Source: Rhabditoides inermis (lineage: Eukaryota; Nematoda; Chromadorea; Rhabditida; Rhabditidae). From it: 64,000 bases of DNA. Both the position numbers and the translations under genes were made by a program. Under the pieces are notes generated by a model, which saw only the letters and a list, made by a program, of their open reading frames with translations, made no database searches and was not told the DNA's origin. The stretch covers positions 27,995-91,994 of the forward strand of contig CAWZYM010000023.1 in assembly GCA_963966185.1 (NCBI GenBank), read 5' to 3'. Below, piece after piece: positions 36,953 through 52,030 of the stretch (positions are counted from its first letter, which is position 1; the number at the start of each line of letters is the position of its first letter).

Positions 36953-37500
36953 TGGATTGGCCGGTGCGAATTAGTATTGTTTCCCTTATCTTTCTGGGCG
37001 TCTTACGTGATACCATGGGATGGCTATTGTGAGTGGCGGTGCCTGACTCATCCCCTCCCGCCTTCTCTGTGACGCTGTGCCGCCAGTGAATCACTCACCG
37101 CCATTTATGGTGCGTAGGTGAGAGTTGAGATGCGCTGTATGTTATGTGATTTGTAGATGTATATTCGCCGATTGCGTCACGTCGATTGTAGTTTTCCTTA
37201 TTGTTGTGTGTGATATGTTGGCTCACTCTCACATGATGTCATGATGTTGCTTGTAGGAGCGTGAGGCTTTGTTGGCGGGTCGTCTGACGGGGAAGCAGCT
37301 GTTCCTCAAGGACGCCACCCTCTCCCTCTCCGACGTCGCCTTCATCGAACAGGAGAAGGACAAGGTCGAGATCGACGAGAGCCTATTCGACGAGGTACGT
37401 GTGATTCGTTTTTTTTCTGTTTGTGTATTTGAATATGTGTTGTTAGGATCTGGATGGACTGGACGGTCTGGATGACTCGGAGGCGGAAGACGAGGAGTGA
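35466..37500 (+). CDS. RWDD1: RWDD1 homolog, RWD-domain protein (8 exons)
   Basis: Exons 35466-35528, 35611-35676, 35795-35938, 36119-36196, 36252-36354, 36638-36723, 37257-37394 and 37447-37500 give 243 residues, the same length as human RWDD1. The N-terminal RWD domain has the family opening (EQQEQELEALEAIYEQ), the EKYPDEAP motif and the AAENLGMVMVFTLVSAVQEE helix. It is followed by a Glu/Lys coiled coil and a C-terminal block with TVVTPESFRAWKQRFDAE, LTGKQLF, EIDESLF and an acidic end. RWDD1 (DFRP2/GIR2 group) binds and stabilises the DRG2 GTPase and contacts the GCN1 translational-control pathway. The ATG follows gtttgttgtag by one base, a candidate trans-splice acceptor. Confidence 0.94.
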
Positions 37501-37901
37501 GGGAGGGAGGAGGAGGATCAGGAGCAGAGTAGGCCGATTCCCGTATTCACACAGTAGATTGACAGAGAGTATATGCTATGTTTCATTGTTTCCTTTCGCG
37601 AACCTTCGCATCGCGGGTGATTCTTGGAGTGTGTTTGTGTGCCGTCCACGTTGTTTCGACACTCGCTTGTCATTGTTGTTTTTGCGATGCACGGTGATTT
37701 ATTATAAACGGTTGAAACGTATTGTGGTGTATTGTACTGTTCTGTTTCATGGGTTGCTCTGCACCCTGTAATACTTGAAGTGCATTGTGATTGTGAACGT
37801 TTTTGTGACGATTTTGTATTGCAGGCGATTTGATTGATTCGCGCTGGTCGGTAGGGGTATCGCCGTTGCGTGTTTCGAGTGGTCAGAGAGAGGGCGGAGG
37901 G

Positions 37902-38749
37902 ATGTCGTACAAATCGGACGGCCCCACCTCATCCAGCAGAGGATCCGGCGCGTCCCGAACATCCGTCAGTATCCTTACATCCATTTCCACCTTGTTCATG
38001 GTTAACGGTTGTTGTTTCAGAGCCACCGCATCGTTCCGTACAGCTTCAGCTTGCACGGCAATGTCCAGGTCCTACAGGTGCGTGGGTTTTGGATGTAATT
38101 TGTGCGTTTAATGATTGATCCGTAAACGTATAATATGTGTATTACGGATTGTCTTTGTTTGTATTGTGCACTTTTTTCCCTTTTCATATTTGCTTGTTGT
38201 TGCAGGTGAAGTCCAAGTTCGACTCTGAGTGGCGTCGCTTCTCGCTTCCCGTCAGCGAACCCATCCACTATGACGCGTTCAGGTACGGGGTTTCCCAATT
38301 GTTTGTATGATTGTATCTTGTGTTATATTCTATCTGTTTTTCATTGTTGAATGGTCCAAATCTCCAAATGATGCGAAGAGATCTATGGCTCTTCGATGTC
38401 ACGCTGTCAAATGTCATATTTTTGTGATTTTGCGTGATTTGTGATTTGCAGGCGTCTGGTGGAGGGCCTGCACAATCTACACTCGATCCCCTTCACACTC
38501 TGCTACACGAGCAGCGCCGGAGACCTGCTGCCCATCACTAATGACGAGGTGGGCGAGAGGGAGGGAGGAAGAGAGAGAGAGGGAGAGAGAGAGAGAGAAG
38601 GGGGGAAGAGAGAGAGGGAGAGAGAGAGAAGGGGGAAGAGAGATAGAGAGAGAGGGAGAGAGAGAGAGAAGGGGGGAAGAGAGAGAGAGAGGGAGAGAGA
38701 GAAGGGGGAAGAGAGATAGATAGAGAGGGAGAGAGAGAAGGGGGAAGAG

Positions 38750-38791
<42 letters not shown>

Positions 38792-38937
38792 GGGGAAGAG
38801 AGAGAGAGGGAGAGAGAGAGAAGGGGGAAGAGAGATAGAGAGAGAGGGAGAGAGAGAGAGAAGGGGGGAAGAGAGAGAGAGAGGGAGAGAGAGAAGGGGG
38901 AAGAGAGATAGATAGAGAGGGAGAGAGAGAAGGGGGA

Positions 38938-38975
<38 letters not shown>

Positions 38976-40154
38976 TGAGCGAGATGTAAAGCATGTTCGT
39001 TCAGAACCTCCGCAAGTCATTCGAGTCTGCCCGACCCACGTTGCGATTGCTGATTCAGAGAAAGGTTGGTGTGGTTATGTTTTTATCGTTGATTGTTGTT
39101 CCTATCATGTATCATGGTTACCATCTTGCTGTCAGGGCGAGTCGTGGGAGGAGAAGTTTGGCTACGGCACGGATGCGCAAGACAGGAAGAAGAAGGTGAG
39201 ATTATGTTGTTGTTGTTTTTGAATTGTATTGAATTTGTCTCGTAATAGTGTTAATAGGTGATATTAATTAGCTTTTACTATGCTTTGCAATGTTAATTAT
39301 TTGCAGGGTCTGTCTGCGTTCATGCCACTTTCGTCTTCGAAACCGCAGAGGAACTACAACATATCCAATCCCGAGGACTTCCGGCAGGTGCGTCCGTCCT
39401 GCATGCTCACTGTTCCTTTTCACGTTGTCACTGCGAGAGTTGTTCTCTTGTGTTCCTGGTTGTTCCGTCAACTGATGTGGCATGCAGGTGTCTGCTATCA
39501 TTGACGTGGACATTGTGCCCGAGGCGCATCGACGAGTCCGTCTCTGCAAGCACGGATCCGAGCGGCCACTCGGATTCTACATTCGGTCAGTCATGCTTCG
39601 ATTCCATTTATTTTGTCTCTGTTTTTTTTCCTATCTGACACACTCATTATTTTACACCGTATTTTTACGATCTTGTTCTTGTATGAGTGTGTGCTTGCAG
39701 TGACGGCACGTCGGTGCGTGTGACGGCGTCTGGTGTGGTGAAGGTGCAGGGCATCTTCATCTCCCGTCTGGTGGAGGGGGGCCTGGCAGAGAGCACCGGG
39801 CTGCTCGCTGTCAACGACGAGGTGCTCGAAGTGAACGGCATCGAAGTCGGCGGAAAGAGCCTCGATCAAGTATGTACTGTTTTTTTATTGTTGAGATACT
39901 TTTTACGTGGCTAGGGATGCCTGATTGTATGAAACATGTATTTCGCTACGATGAATAACCGCTACATGAACACTAGACGCGTGTGAGTGTGTGTGTGTGT
40001 ATTTCAGGTGACGGACATGATGGTTGCGAACGCGCACAACCTGATCATCACTGTGAAGCCGGCGAACCAGCGGAACACTCTGATGAGGGCGGCGTCGCGG
40101 AACAAGCAACGGGAGGAGAGCGACGACGACGAGGACGAGGTCGTACACCACTAG
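37902..40154 (+). CDS. par-6: PAR-6 cell-polarity scaffold: PB1, semi-CRIB and PDZ domains (10 exons)
   Basis: Ten in-phase exons (37902-37964, 38021-38077, 38206-38282, 38452-38548, 39005-39064, 39136-39195, 39307-39387, 39488-39585, 39701-39869, 40008-40154) encode 302 residues. The PB1 domain is opened by [15 protein letters not shown] and contains [10 protein letters not shown]. The semi-[24 protein letters not shown] leads into the PDZ domain ([58 protein letters not shown]). PAR-6 links PAR-3, atypical PKC (through PB1) and GTP-loaded CDC-42 (through CRIB-PDZ) in the anterior polarity complex of embryos and epithelia. Intron 4 is an almost pure polypurine tract. A ttgtattgcag about 76 bp upstream of the ATG may be the trans-splice site. 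Confidence 0.95.
38549..39004. repeat. Polypurine (GA-rich) minisatellite filling PAR-6 intron 4
   Basis: From about 38556 to 38972 the plus strand is nearly all purine: GAGA runs broken by GGGGGAAGAG blocks and GATAGATA interruptions. A block of roughly 190 bp appears twice (around 38670 and 38862), so the tract is a compound minisatellite and not a simple dinucleotide run. Only the two splice-site ends of the intron are different. Confidence 0.88.
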
Positions 40155-40424
40155 ACACATGCAGCCGACACCCCACTGCTCACCCCTCACTCACTCACTC
40201 CGCAGACTGTGCGCACTCGTGTACCAGAGAGCACTGCGCGTCTCTATAACCCTACTAGTTGTGATTCATCCGGGCGAGCAGCGCTCTGCCCCCGCCTCCT
40301 GTGATTGGCTGCCTTATCTTTCACTTTGTAGTAATGCTTATATGTTTGTGTTGCAATATATGTCTCCCCTGAACATGCTCCAAGATTATATTTATTATTT
40401 TGTACACGTGCGCGCGATGCTTGT

Positions 40425-40430
40425 AATAAA
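40425..40430 (+). other. Polyadenylation signal of PAR-6
   Basis: AATAAA 271 bp after the PAR-6 stop and about 105 bp before the next start codon. Confidence 0.65.
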
Positions 40431-40534
40431 GTATATTGATTATGGTTGTGTGGATTTGTGTGATTGGCATGTGCGAAGTTTTGAGACTTTGAGATATCTG
40501 GGAGAGTGTCTAAAATGACTAATAAGTGTGTTGT

Positions 40535-44720
<4,186 letters not shown>

Positions 44721-44818
44721 GTCAGGCGGTACATCTTCCTCTCTCATATATCTGCTCTTTTTCGAAATTGTAGGGTGTATCTGTATCAGCACATGGAAAC
44801 TGTGTTTTTCAGATCATT

Positions 44819-45352
44819 ATGGTGTCTCCGTCGGTGGGTCTCGAGTACCGCCCCACCATCTATGCCTACCTCATACTCATCTTCGGCGTCTTCCCGCTAG
44901 TCTACTTGTGCGGAGCGGTGAGTGATACTGTCTACTTGTGATTGATAATCTATGTCCGTCTCCTCTTGCAGGTAGTGTTGTGTGTGGTGCGGGTGTGTCT
45001 TCGGGTGCTGCGCGGTCTGTGTCGCTGGCTGTTGTGGGATGAGTGGGAGCACGAGAAGCAGCCCGAAGAACAGCCAGTCGACGCCCTCACCGAGAAGAGG
45101 ATACGGGCCGACGAGAGGAGACGCATCAGGGTGGGTCTATTCTCTTTGTTGCCGATTGTGGCATACTTTACTTTCGTCTTGCAGGCTCGCTTGGAGGCGA
45201 AGCGTGCCTCGGCGGCGCGTGTGTGTGGTTTGGCGGAGCAGACGCTGGTGGAGCAGCCGGAGGAGTCTGACTCGCTGGTGTCGGAGAGCGAGGGTCTGTC
45301 CGAGTCGTCCAAGAACCACGCCTCCCTCAAGACCAAGCACAAGGCGCACTAG
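44819..45352 (+). CDS. Small single- or double-pass membrane protein, unrecognised (3 exons)
   Basis: Exons 44819-44917, 44972-45130 and 45185-45352 give 141 residues. The start MVSPSVGLEYRPT is followed by a hydrophobic run (IYAYLILIFGVFPLVYLC) continuing across intron 1 (GAVVLCVVRVCLRVLRGLC), then a Trp-rich juxtamembrane stretch, a charged helix rich in Glu/Arg and a Ser/Lys tail. I do not recognise a family. The 5' context is informative: gtttttcag ends 7 bp before the ATG and only 98 bp after the stop of the C15orf61 homolog, so it is probably the downstream cistron of an operon. It is not a continuation of the upstream gene, which ends in the conserved C15orf61 terminus. Confidence 0.68.
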
Positions 45353-45869
45353 CCCCTCCCCTCCACCCCCTCTCTCTCCACCTCCCTCCCGATCTCCCCA
45401 GCCCCAGTGCTTTAGCAAGTGATACACTCATTCACTCCCTCTCGGTTACTCCTTTCTTGTCTCTCCTTTCGTGACTTTTTTGTTTGTATAGTTTTTGACA
45501 ATTGCCTGGAAGATAAGACGATTCCTCATGTTGATCGGTTCATTTCCTCACATCATGTATGACAAAACAATGCGTTCGGATGAAAATGTGCGTGTTTTTT
45601 TCTCTGCCCATGTCCATGCGTCTGCGCATACTAAAATAATGAAGGAATTCCTCTGCTGGCTGCTGGACCTCGAAAACGGGGGAACGACTATAGAAGATCA
45701 TTGTTGTTTTATCGCAACCGGCCGGTTATCACACTCTCACGGGTTCATCCAGCATCGCCATGTACACAATAGTATACTCATGTTTCATATGCTTGTCATG
45801 TTTCAGATGCTTATGGCGATATTTATTTCTGTTATTGGTTATTTTCGACATACTCTTCTCCAAGCACTG

Positions 45870-46345
45870 TCGCCTCATCTATTCGAAGGCTTACAACAGG
45901 GCATACATCATCCTTCGTTCGGTCGTCTCTACAGACAGGCAGCTGATCAATATCTACACCGCCTACGTGAGAGTACGGCGCGTACGTGTTCAACCCATCG
46001 GACAAGGTATCTATCGTACTACTCGAGCGCGTGCAGAACTACTGCACACGGGTCGTCTTCGCGCGCACGTCACTCGGACTCGACGCGTCGGCAGAACAAC
46101 ACAGTTACAGTCACTCGAGAAGCGCCGCCAGATTAACGACATCGCGATGCTCTACAAGGTACTTCATGGCTTCGTAGAGATTGACGGATCTAGTTTCTTC
46201 CTCTTTGTGTTTGATAGGCTGGGTGCTCCCAAACTCGTTCCTTCCAGATTTCGGTTTAGACTATCAATTAGAGAGCGCGTTTGGAACGTGCGTGTTTGTA
46301 AATCTTTTTTTGTTTTGTTGTATCATAGTAAGTGTCGTACATCAA
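45870..46345 (+). pseudogene. LINE (non-LTR retrotransposon) reverse-transcriptase C-terminal fragment, frameshifted
   Basis: Two frames together give a typical RT thumb/C-terminal region: SKAYNRAYIILRSVVSTDRQ and INIYTAYVR in one frame, then, after a loss of a few bases, EYGAYVFNPSDKVSIVLLER and VQNYCTRVVFARTS in another, then SLEKRRQINDIAMLYKVLHG back in the first. This order is shared by CR1/Jockey-like LINEs. Frameshifts and absent upstream domains show a dead fragment. Confidence 0.72.
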
Positions 46346-46832
46346 CGTCCCCGTCTGCCGCCCCCCTAGGGATGGCTTCCCTTGCTGCTTTAAAACGGTG
46401 GCTCCCCATTTCAGTGGGTTTTGTTGTATCATCAAATTTTCTTTTTTTACACGTGTTATTATGCAACCGTATAAATTATTACTTCTACATTATCCCCTCA
46501 TTTCCTTCTCTCCGTCCTACCTGCATACACGCACACACACGTAGAAGACAATATAGAAAAAAAAAATTCCCTCTCATTCGAGGGAAAAATCACAGCACCA
46601 TTATCCATCACAACATCTAACTGAGCTATCGATTTACAAAATCTAATACCAAATCTAACACACGAACACAAAATCTAAAGTATCCTCTCATATTTGTATA
46701 GCTTCTAATGTTTGAATTGACGACGTCTGGATGAATCTTGGATGGAGTTGAAGATTTGAAGCTGTTGTAAAGAAAAAGAAAGGGAGAGACTGGAGAGAGT
46801 GAGAGAAAATGAAAGAGACGTAGACTGATAGA

Positions 46833-49673
46833 TCCTCTCATTCGAGGGCAAAGTTATGATGAAACTCGAGTATTCCCTAAGGCGCCAAGTTTGATTACCA
46901 GCCGGGCCGCCAGGAATCGTGCGAGAGGCAGGGGGTAGAAAGAGAGAGGTGGGCAAGACTGATAGATCCTCTCATTCGAAGGCAAAGTTATGATGAAACT
47001 CGAGTATTCCCTAAGGCGCCAAGTTTGATTACCAGCCGGGCCGCCAGGAATCGTGCGAGAGGCAGGGGTAGAAAGAGAGAGGTGGGCAAGACTGAGATCC
47101 TCTCATTCGAGGACAAAGTTATGATGAAACTCGAGTATTCCCTAAGGCGCCAAGTTTGATTACCAGCCGGGCCGCCAGGAATCGTGCGAGATGCAGGGGG
47201 TAGAAAGAGAGAGGTGGGCAAGACTGATAGATCCTCTCATTCGAGGGCAAAGTTATGATGAAACTCGAGTATTCCCTAAGGCGCCAAGTTTGATTACCAG
47301 CCGGGCCGCCAGGAATCGTGCGAGAGGCAGGGGGTAGAAAGAGAGAGGTGGGCAAGACTGATAGATCCTCTCATTCGAAGGCAAAGTTATGATGAAACTC
47401 GAGTATTCCCTAAGGCGCCAAGTTTGATTACCAGCCGGGCCGCCAGGAATCGTGCGAGAGGCAGGGGTAGAAAGAGAGAGGTGGGCAAGACTGAGATCCT
47501 CTCATTCGAGGACAAAGTTATGATGAAACTCGAGTATTCCCTAAGGCGCCAAGTTTGATTACCAGCCGGGCCGCCAGGAATCGTGCGAGATGCAGGGGGT
47601 AGAAAGAGAGAGGTGGGCAAGACTGATAGATCCTCTCATTCGAGGGCAAAGTTATGATGAAACTCGAGTATTCCCTAAGGCGCCAAGTTTGATTACCAGC
47701 CGGGCCGCCAGGAATCGTGCGAGAGGCAGGGGGTAGAAAGAGAGAGGTGGGCAAGACTGATAGATCCTCTCATTCGAAGGCAAAGTTATGATGAAACTCG
47801 AGTATTCCCTAAGGCGCCAAGTTTGATTACCAGCCGGGCCGCCAGGAATCGTGCGAGAGGCAGGGGTAGAAAGAGAGAGGTGGGCAAGACTGAGATCCTC
47901 TCATTCGAGGACAAAGTTATGATGAAACTCGAGAATTCCCTAAGGCGCCAAGTTTGATTACCAGCCGGGCCGCCAGGAATCGTGCGAGATGCAGGGGGTA
48001 GAAAGAGAGAGGTGGGCAAGACTGATAGATCCTCTCATTCGAGGGCAAAGTTATGATGAAACTCGAGTATTCCCTAAGGCGCCAAGTTTGATTACCAGCC
48101 GGGCCGCCAGGAATCGTGCGAGAGGCAGGGGGTAGAAAGAGAGAGGTGGGCAAGACTGATAGATCCTCTCATTCGAGGGCAAAGTTATGATGAAACTCGA
48201 GTATTCCCTAAGGCGCCAAGTTTGATTACCAGCCGGGCCGCCAGGAATCGTGCGAGAGGCGGGGGGGGGGGGGGGTAGAGAGAGGTGGGCAAGACTGATA
48301 GATCCTCTCATTCGAGGGCAAAGTTATGATGAAACTCGAGAATTCCCTAAGGCGCCAAGTTTGATTACCAGCCGGGCCGCCAGGAATCGTGCGAGAGGCA
48401 GGGGGTAGAAAGAGAGAGGTGGGCAAGACTGATAGATCCTCTCATTCGAGGGCAAAGTTATGATGAAACTCGAGTATTTTCTAAGGGGCCAAGTTTGATT
48501 ACCAGCCGGGCCGCCAGGAATCGTGCGAGAGGCAGGGGGTAGAAAGAGAGAGGTGGGCAAGACTGATAGATCCTCTCATTCGAGGGCAAAGTTATGATGA
48601 AACTCGAGTATTCCCTAAGGCGCCAAGTTTGATTACCAGCCGGGCCGCCAGGAATCGTTCGAGAGGCAGGGGGTAGAAAGAGAGAGGTGGGCAAGACTGA
48701 TAGATCCTCTCATTCGAGGGCAAAGTTATGATGAAACTCGAGTATTCCCTAAGGCGCCAAGTTTGATTACCAGCCGGGCCGCCAGGAATCGTGCGAGAGG
48801 CAGGGGGTAGAAAGAGAGAGGTGGGCAAGACTGAGATCCTCTCATTCGAGGGCAAAGTTATGATGAAACTCGAGTATTCCATAAGGCGCCAAGTTTGATT
48901 ACCAGCCGGGCCGCCAGGAATCGTGCGAGAGGCAGGGGGTAGAAAGAGAGAGGTGGGCAAGACTGATAGATCCTCTCATTCGAGGGCAAAGTTATGATGA
49001 AACTCGAGTATTCCCTAAGGCGCCAAGTTTGATTACCAGCCGGGCCGCCAGGAATCGTGCGAGAGGCAGGGGGTAGAAAGAGAGAGGTGGGCAAGACTGA
49101 TAGATCCTCTCATTCGAGGGCAAAGTTATGATGAAACTCGAGTATTCCCTAAGGCGCCAAGTTTGATTACCAGCCGGGCCGCCAGGAATCGTGCGAGAGG
49201 CAGGGGGTAGAAAGAGAGAGAGGTGGGCAAGAATGATAGATCCTCTCATTCGAGGGCAAAGTTATGATGAAACTCGAGTATTCCCTAAGGCGCCAAGTTT
49301 GATTACCAGCCGGGCCGCCAGGAATCGTGCGAGAGGGAGGGGGTAGAAAGAGAGAGAGGTGGGCAAGACTGATAGATCCTCTCATTCGAGGGCAAAGTTA
49401 TGATGAAACTCGAGTATTCCCTAAGGCGCCAAGTTTGATTACCAGCCGGGCCGCCAGGAATCGTGCGAGAGGGAGGGGGTAGAAAGAGAGAGAGGTGGGC
49501 AAGACTGATAGATCCTCTCATTCGAGGGCAAAGTTATGATGAAACTCGAGTATTCCCTAAGGCGCAAAGTTTGATTACCATCCGGGCCGCCAGGAATCGT
49601 GCGAGAGGCGGGGGGGGGGGGTAGAGAGAGGTGGGCAAGACTGATAGATCCTCTCATTCGAGGGCAAAGTAGA
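46833..49673. repeat. Satellite array, about 21 copies of a 133-134-bp unit, partly in a 399-bp higher-order repeat
   Basis: The phrase TCCTCTCATTCGAGG recurs at about 46833, 46966, 47098, 47231, 47365, 47497, 47631, 47765, 47897, 48031 and so on to 49648. Units are nearly identical and include GGCGCCAAGTTTGATTACC and CCGGGCCGCCAGGAATCGTG. Between about 46966 and 48165 three diagnostic unit types alternate in fixed order three times: CGAAGGCAAAG, then CGAGGACAAAG with GATGCAGGGGG, then CGAGGGCAAAG. That is a three-unit higher-order repeat. G runs (48261-48275, 49610-49621) expand in two copies. The minus strand has recurring frames, but as a satellite by-product. Confidence 0.95.
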
Positions 49674-49859
49674 GAGTAGTGGGAGGAGCTGAGACCATTT
49701 ATGTTTACATTCACTCTCGCTAAAGGGCGAGAGACTCGAAAGGTCGAGATGCGGGGGGTAGCTGTCTCTGCGCTCTCTTGCTCTCTCGCAGTTGACAGGG
49801 AGGTTGACAGGGGACGGATACCTATTGGACGGTTTCTCTCGCCCTTTCCGGTCTCACTC

Positions 49860-49860
<1 letters not shown>

Positions 49861-49950
<90 letters not shown>

Positions 49951-49958
49951 TTCTCTCT
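49861..49958. repeat. (CCG)n followed by (CT)n
   Basis: About 12 CCG units directly joined to about 30 CT units, between the two satellite arrays. Confidence 0.93.
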
Positions 49959-50004
49959 CAGCCCCGCGCGCGGCAGACTGGCAGATCCGGTGCCTGATAA
50001 GAGA

Positions 50005-52030
50005 GACTACAGTACCCCGGCCTACCTGGATGACGCTACCTGCCTGTAGGCTACCTCTATGAAAAGACGCGGATGCAAATGGCCAGAGACTCCCACCACG
50101 ATCTTCCACTTTTGTAAACGTCAAAATATGGCCGGTCCCTCACTCTCTGTCTGTGCCCTCCCACCTTCATACTCACCTGTCGCTGTACTCACCTGTCGCT
50201 GGCTACAGTACCCTGTGGAAAGACGCGGGAAACGAGACGGTTTGAAAATGCAAATGTCAAAATACAGTACCCCGGCCTACCTGGATGACGCTACCTGCCT
50301 GTAGGCTACCTCTATGAAAAGACGCGGGAAACGAGACGATTTGAAAATGCAAATGGCCAGAGACTCCCACCACGATCTTCCACTTTTGTAAACGTCAAAA
50401 TATGGCCGGTCCCTCACTCTCTGTCTGTGCCCTCGCACCTTCATACTCACCTGTCGCTGTACTCACCTGTCGCTGGCTACAGTAACCTGTGGAAAGACGC
50501 GGGAAACGAGACGGTTTGAAAATGCAAATGGCCAGAGACTTCCAACACGATCTTCCACTTTTGTAGACGTCAAAATATGGCCGGTCCCTCACTCTCTGTC
50601 TGTGCCCTCTCATCCCCGTACTCTCTTACCTGTCGCTGGCTTCAGTACCTCTATGATAGGCGCGCGAAGCTTGATGATTTGAAAATGCAAACTGTTTGAG
50701 GCTCCCAACACGATCTTCTTGTTTTGTAGACGTCAAAATACGGACGGTTTCCTTTCGGTCTCGGTGCCCTATTAACTCCATACTCTCTCACCTGTCGCTG
50801 GCTACAGTACTTCGATGAAAAGTCGCGCGAAGCGAGATGATTTGAAAATGCAAACTGTGAGAGGCTCCCACCACGATCTTCCACTTTTGTAGACGTCAAA
50901 ATATGGCCGGTCCCTCAGTCTCTGTCTGTGCCCTCTCATTCCCGTACTCTCTCACCTGTCGCTGGCTACAGTACCTCTATGAAAAGACGCGCGAAGCGTG
51001 ATGATTTGAAAATGCAAACTGTTTGAGGCTCCAAACACGATTTTCCGCGTTTGTAGACGTCAAAATACGGCCGCCCCCTTACTCGCTCTCTGTATCCTCT
51101 CACTTCCATTTCCATACTCTCTCACCTGCACATGGCTACAGTACCCCCGGGGCGACAACACGCGCGAACTGAGACGATTTGAAAATGCAAACTGTTAGAT
51201 ACTCCCAACCCCCATTTCAATGTTCTTTTCTTGTAGACGTAAAAATACGGACTGCTCATCACCCGTACCATGCACTCGCTTTAGGGTAAACTCTCCGACC
51301 CGTACCTGTTTACAGATACACTCTCGCCTTCTTCAATGTCAGGCGACAGTACCCTCCCGTCTCTTTCTGTTTTTGCGCGCCAAAGATACGTAATTCTAAA
51401 ATGTAAACTGTCCGAGTCCGAGACTCCCACCTCGTTTTTCTAATTTTGAAACAAAAATACGGTCTGTCCATCATCTGCTCCATGTATAGATTGAAAATAA
51501 ACACTCCGACCTGTACCTTTTACTCGTATACTCTCCTCTTTGCTTCTTCTTTCCCCCGCAGCGTGCGATCGGGTGCATTTTTCTCTTCCGATGCCGAATG
51601 ATCGGGCGCATTGACAAGAATCCTTTCCAAGATAACTATTGAGCCGGTGGGAAGAAGCTCATGTGTAAGCAGTCCGAGCGCTGTGTATGTGTACAGCATA
51701 AGAATTTCCGAAATTTTACACGTCAATAACGGTATTCTAATTTCTAATTTCTAATAGTTTATGGGATAACGTTATCGGTCGGTCGTCTTTGGTGCTACCC
51801 TCGTCACCCCCACTGTTTTCCCAGGCGATAGCCTAAAAGATCTTGACTCACTGTATCTGTTTGCTTCCTCCTATCCTTTCGTTGTGATTGTGATGTCATA
51901 TTCTGCTATCATGATTTTATGAGACTCTCGCTACGATCTTTTAAAATTGGGGCGGTTTCTCACACCTGCTTGTCGCATGTCGCAGTCCAGCGAATCTTTG
52001 TAGACGACAAAATACGGACGGTTTTTTTTT
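50005..52030. repeat. Diverging tandem array of about 165-bp units
   Basis: The phrase GAAAATGCAAA recurs at about 50247, 50344, 50519, 50679, 50844, 51007 and 51180, each (after the first) followed by a CACGATCTTCCACTTTTGTA-like block and GTCAAAATATGGCCGGTCCC. Copies near 50.1-50.6 kb are almost identical, including an exact duplication of ACAGTACCCCGGCCTACCTG and flanks at about 50010 and 50264. To the right, similarity fades until only TTTGTAGACGACAAAATACG remains near 51995. Confidence 0.88.

Noticed and set aside
38503..39020. Long Ser/Leu/Pro and Arg/Glu open frames over the GA tract in PAR-6 intron 4, and similar frames over every CT/GA, CTC and CCG tract
   Set aside because: They are translations of simple repeats and lie in introns or intergenic DNA.
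45495..46136. A plus-strand gene downstream of the last membrane protein
   Set aside because: The readable part is a frameshifted retrotransposon RT fragment, and the rest has no protein-like features.
46705..49714. Recurring minus-strand frames beginning MPTSLFLPPASRTIPG
   Set aside because: They follow the satellite period, change frame between units and have no gene context. They are a by-product of the repeat.
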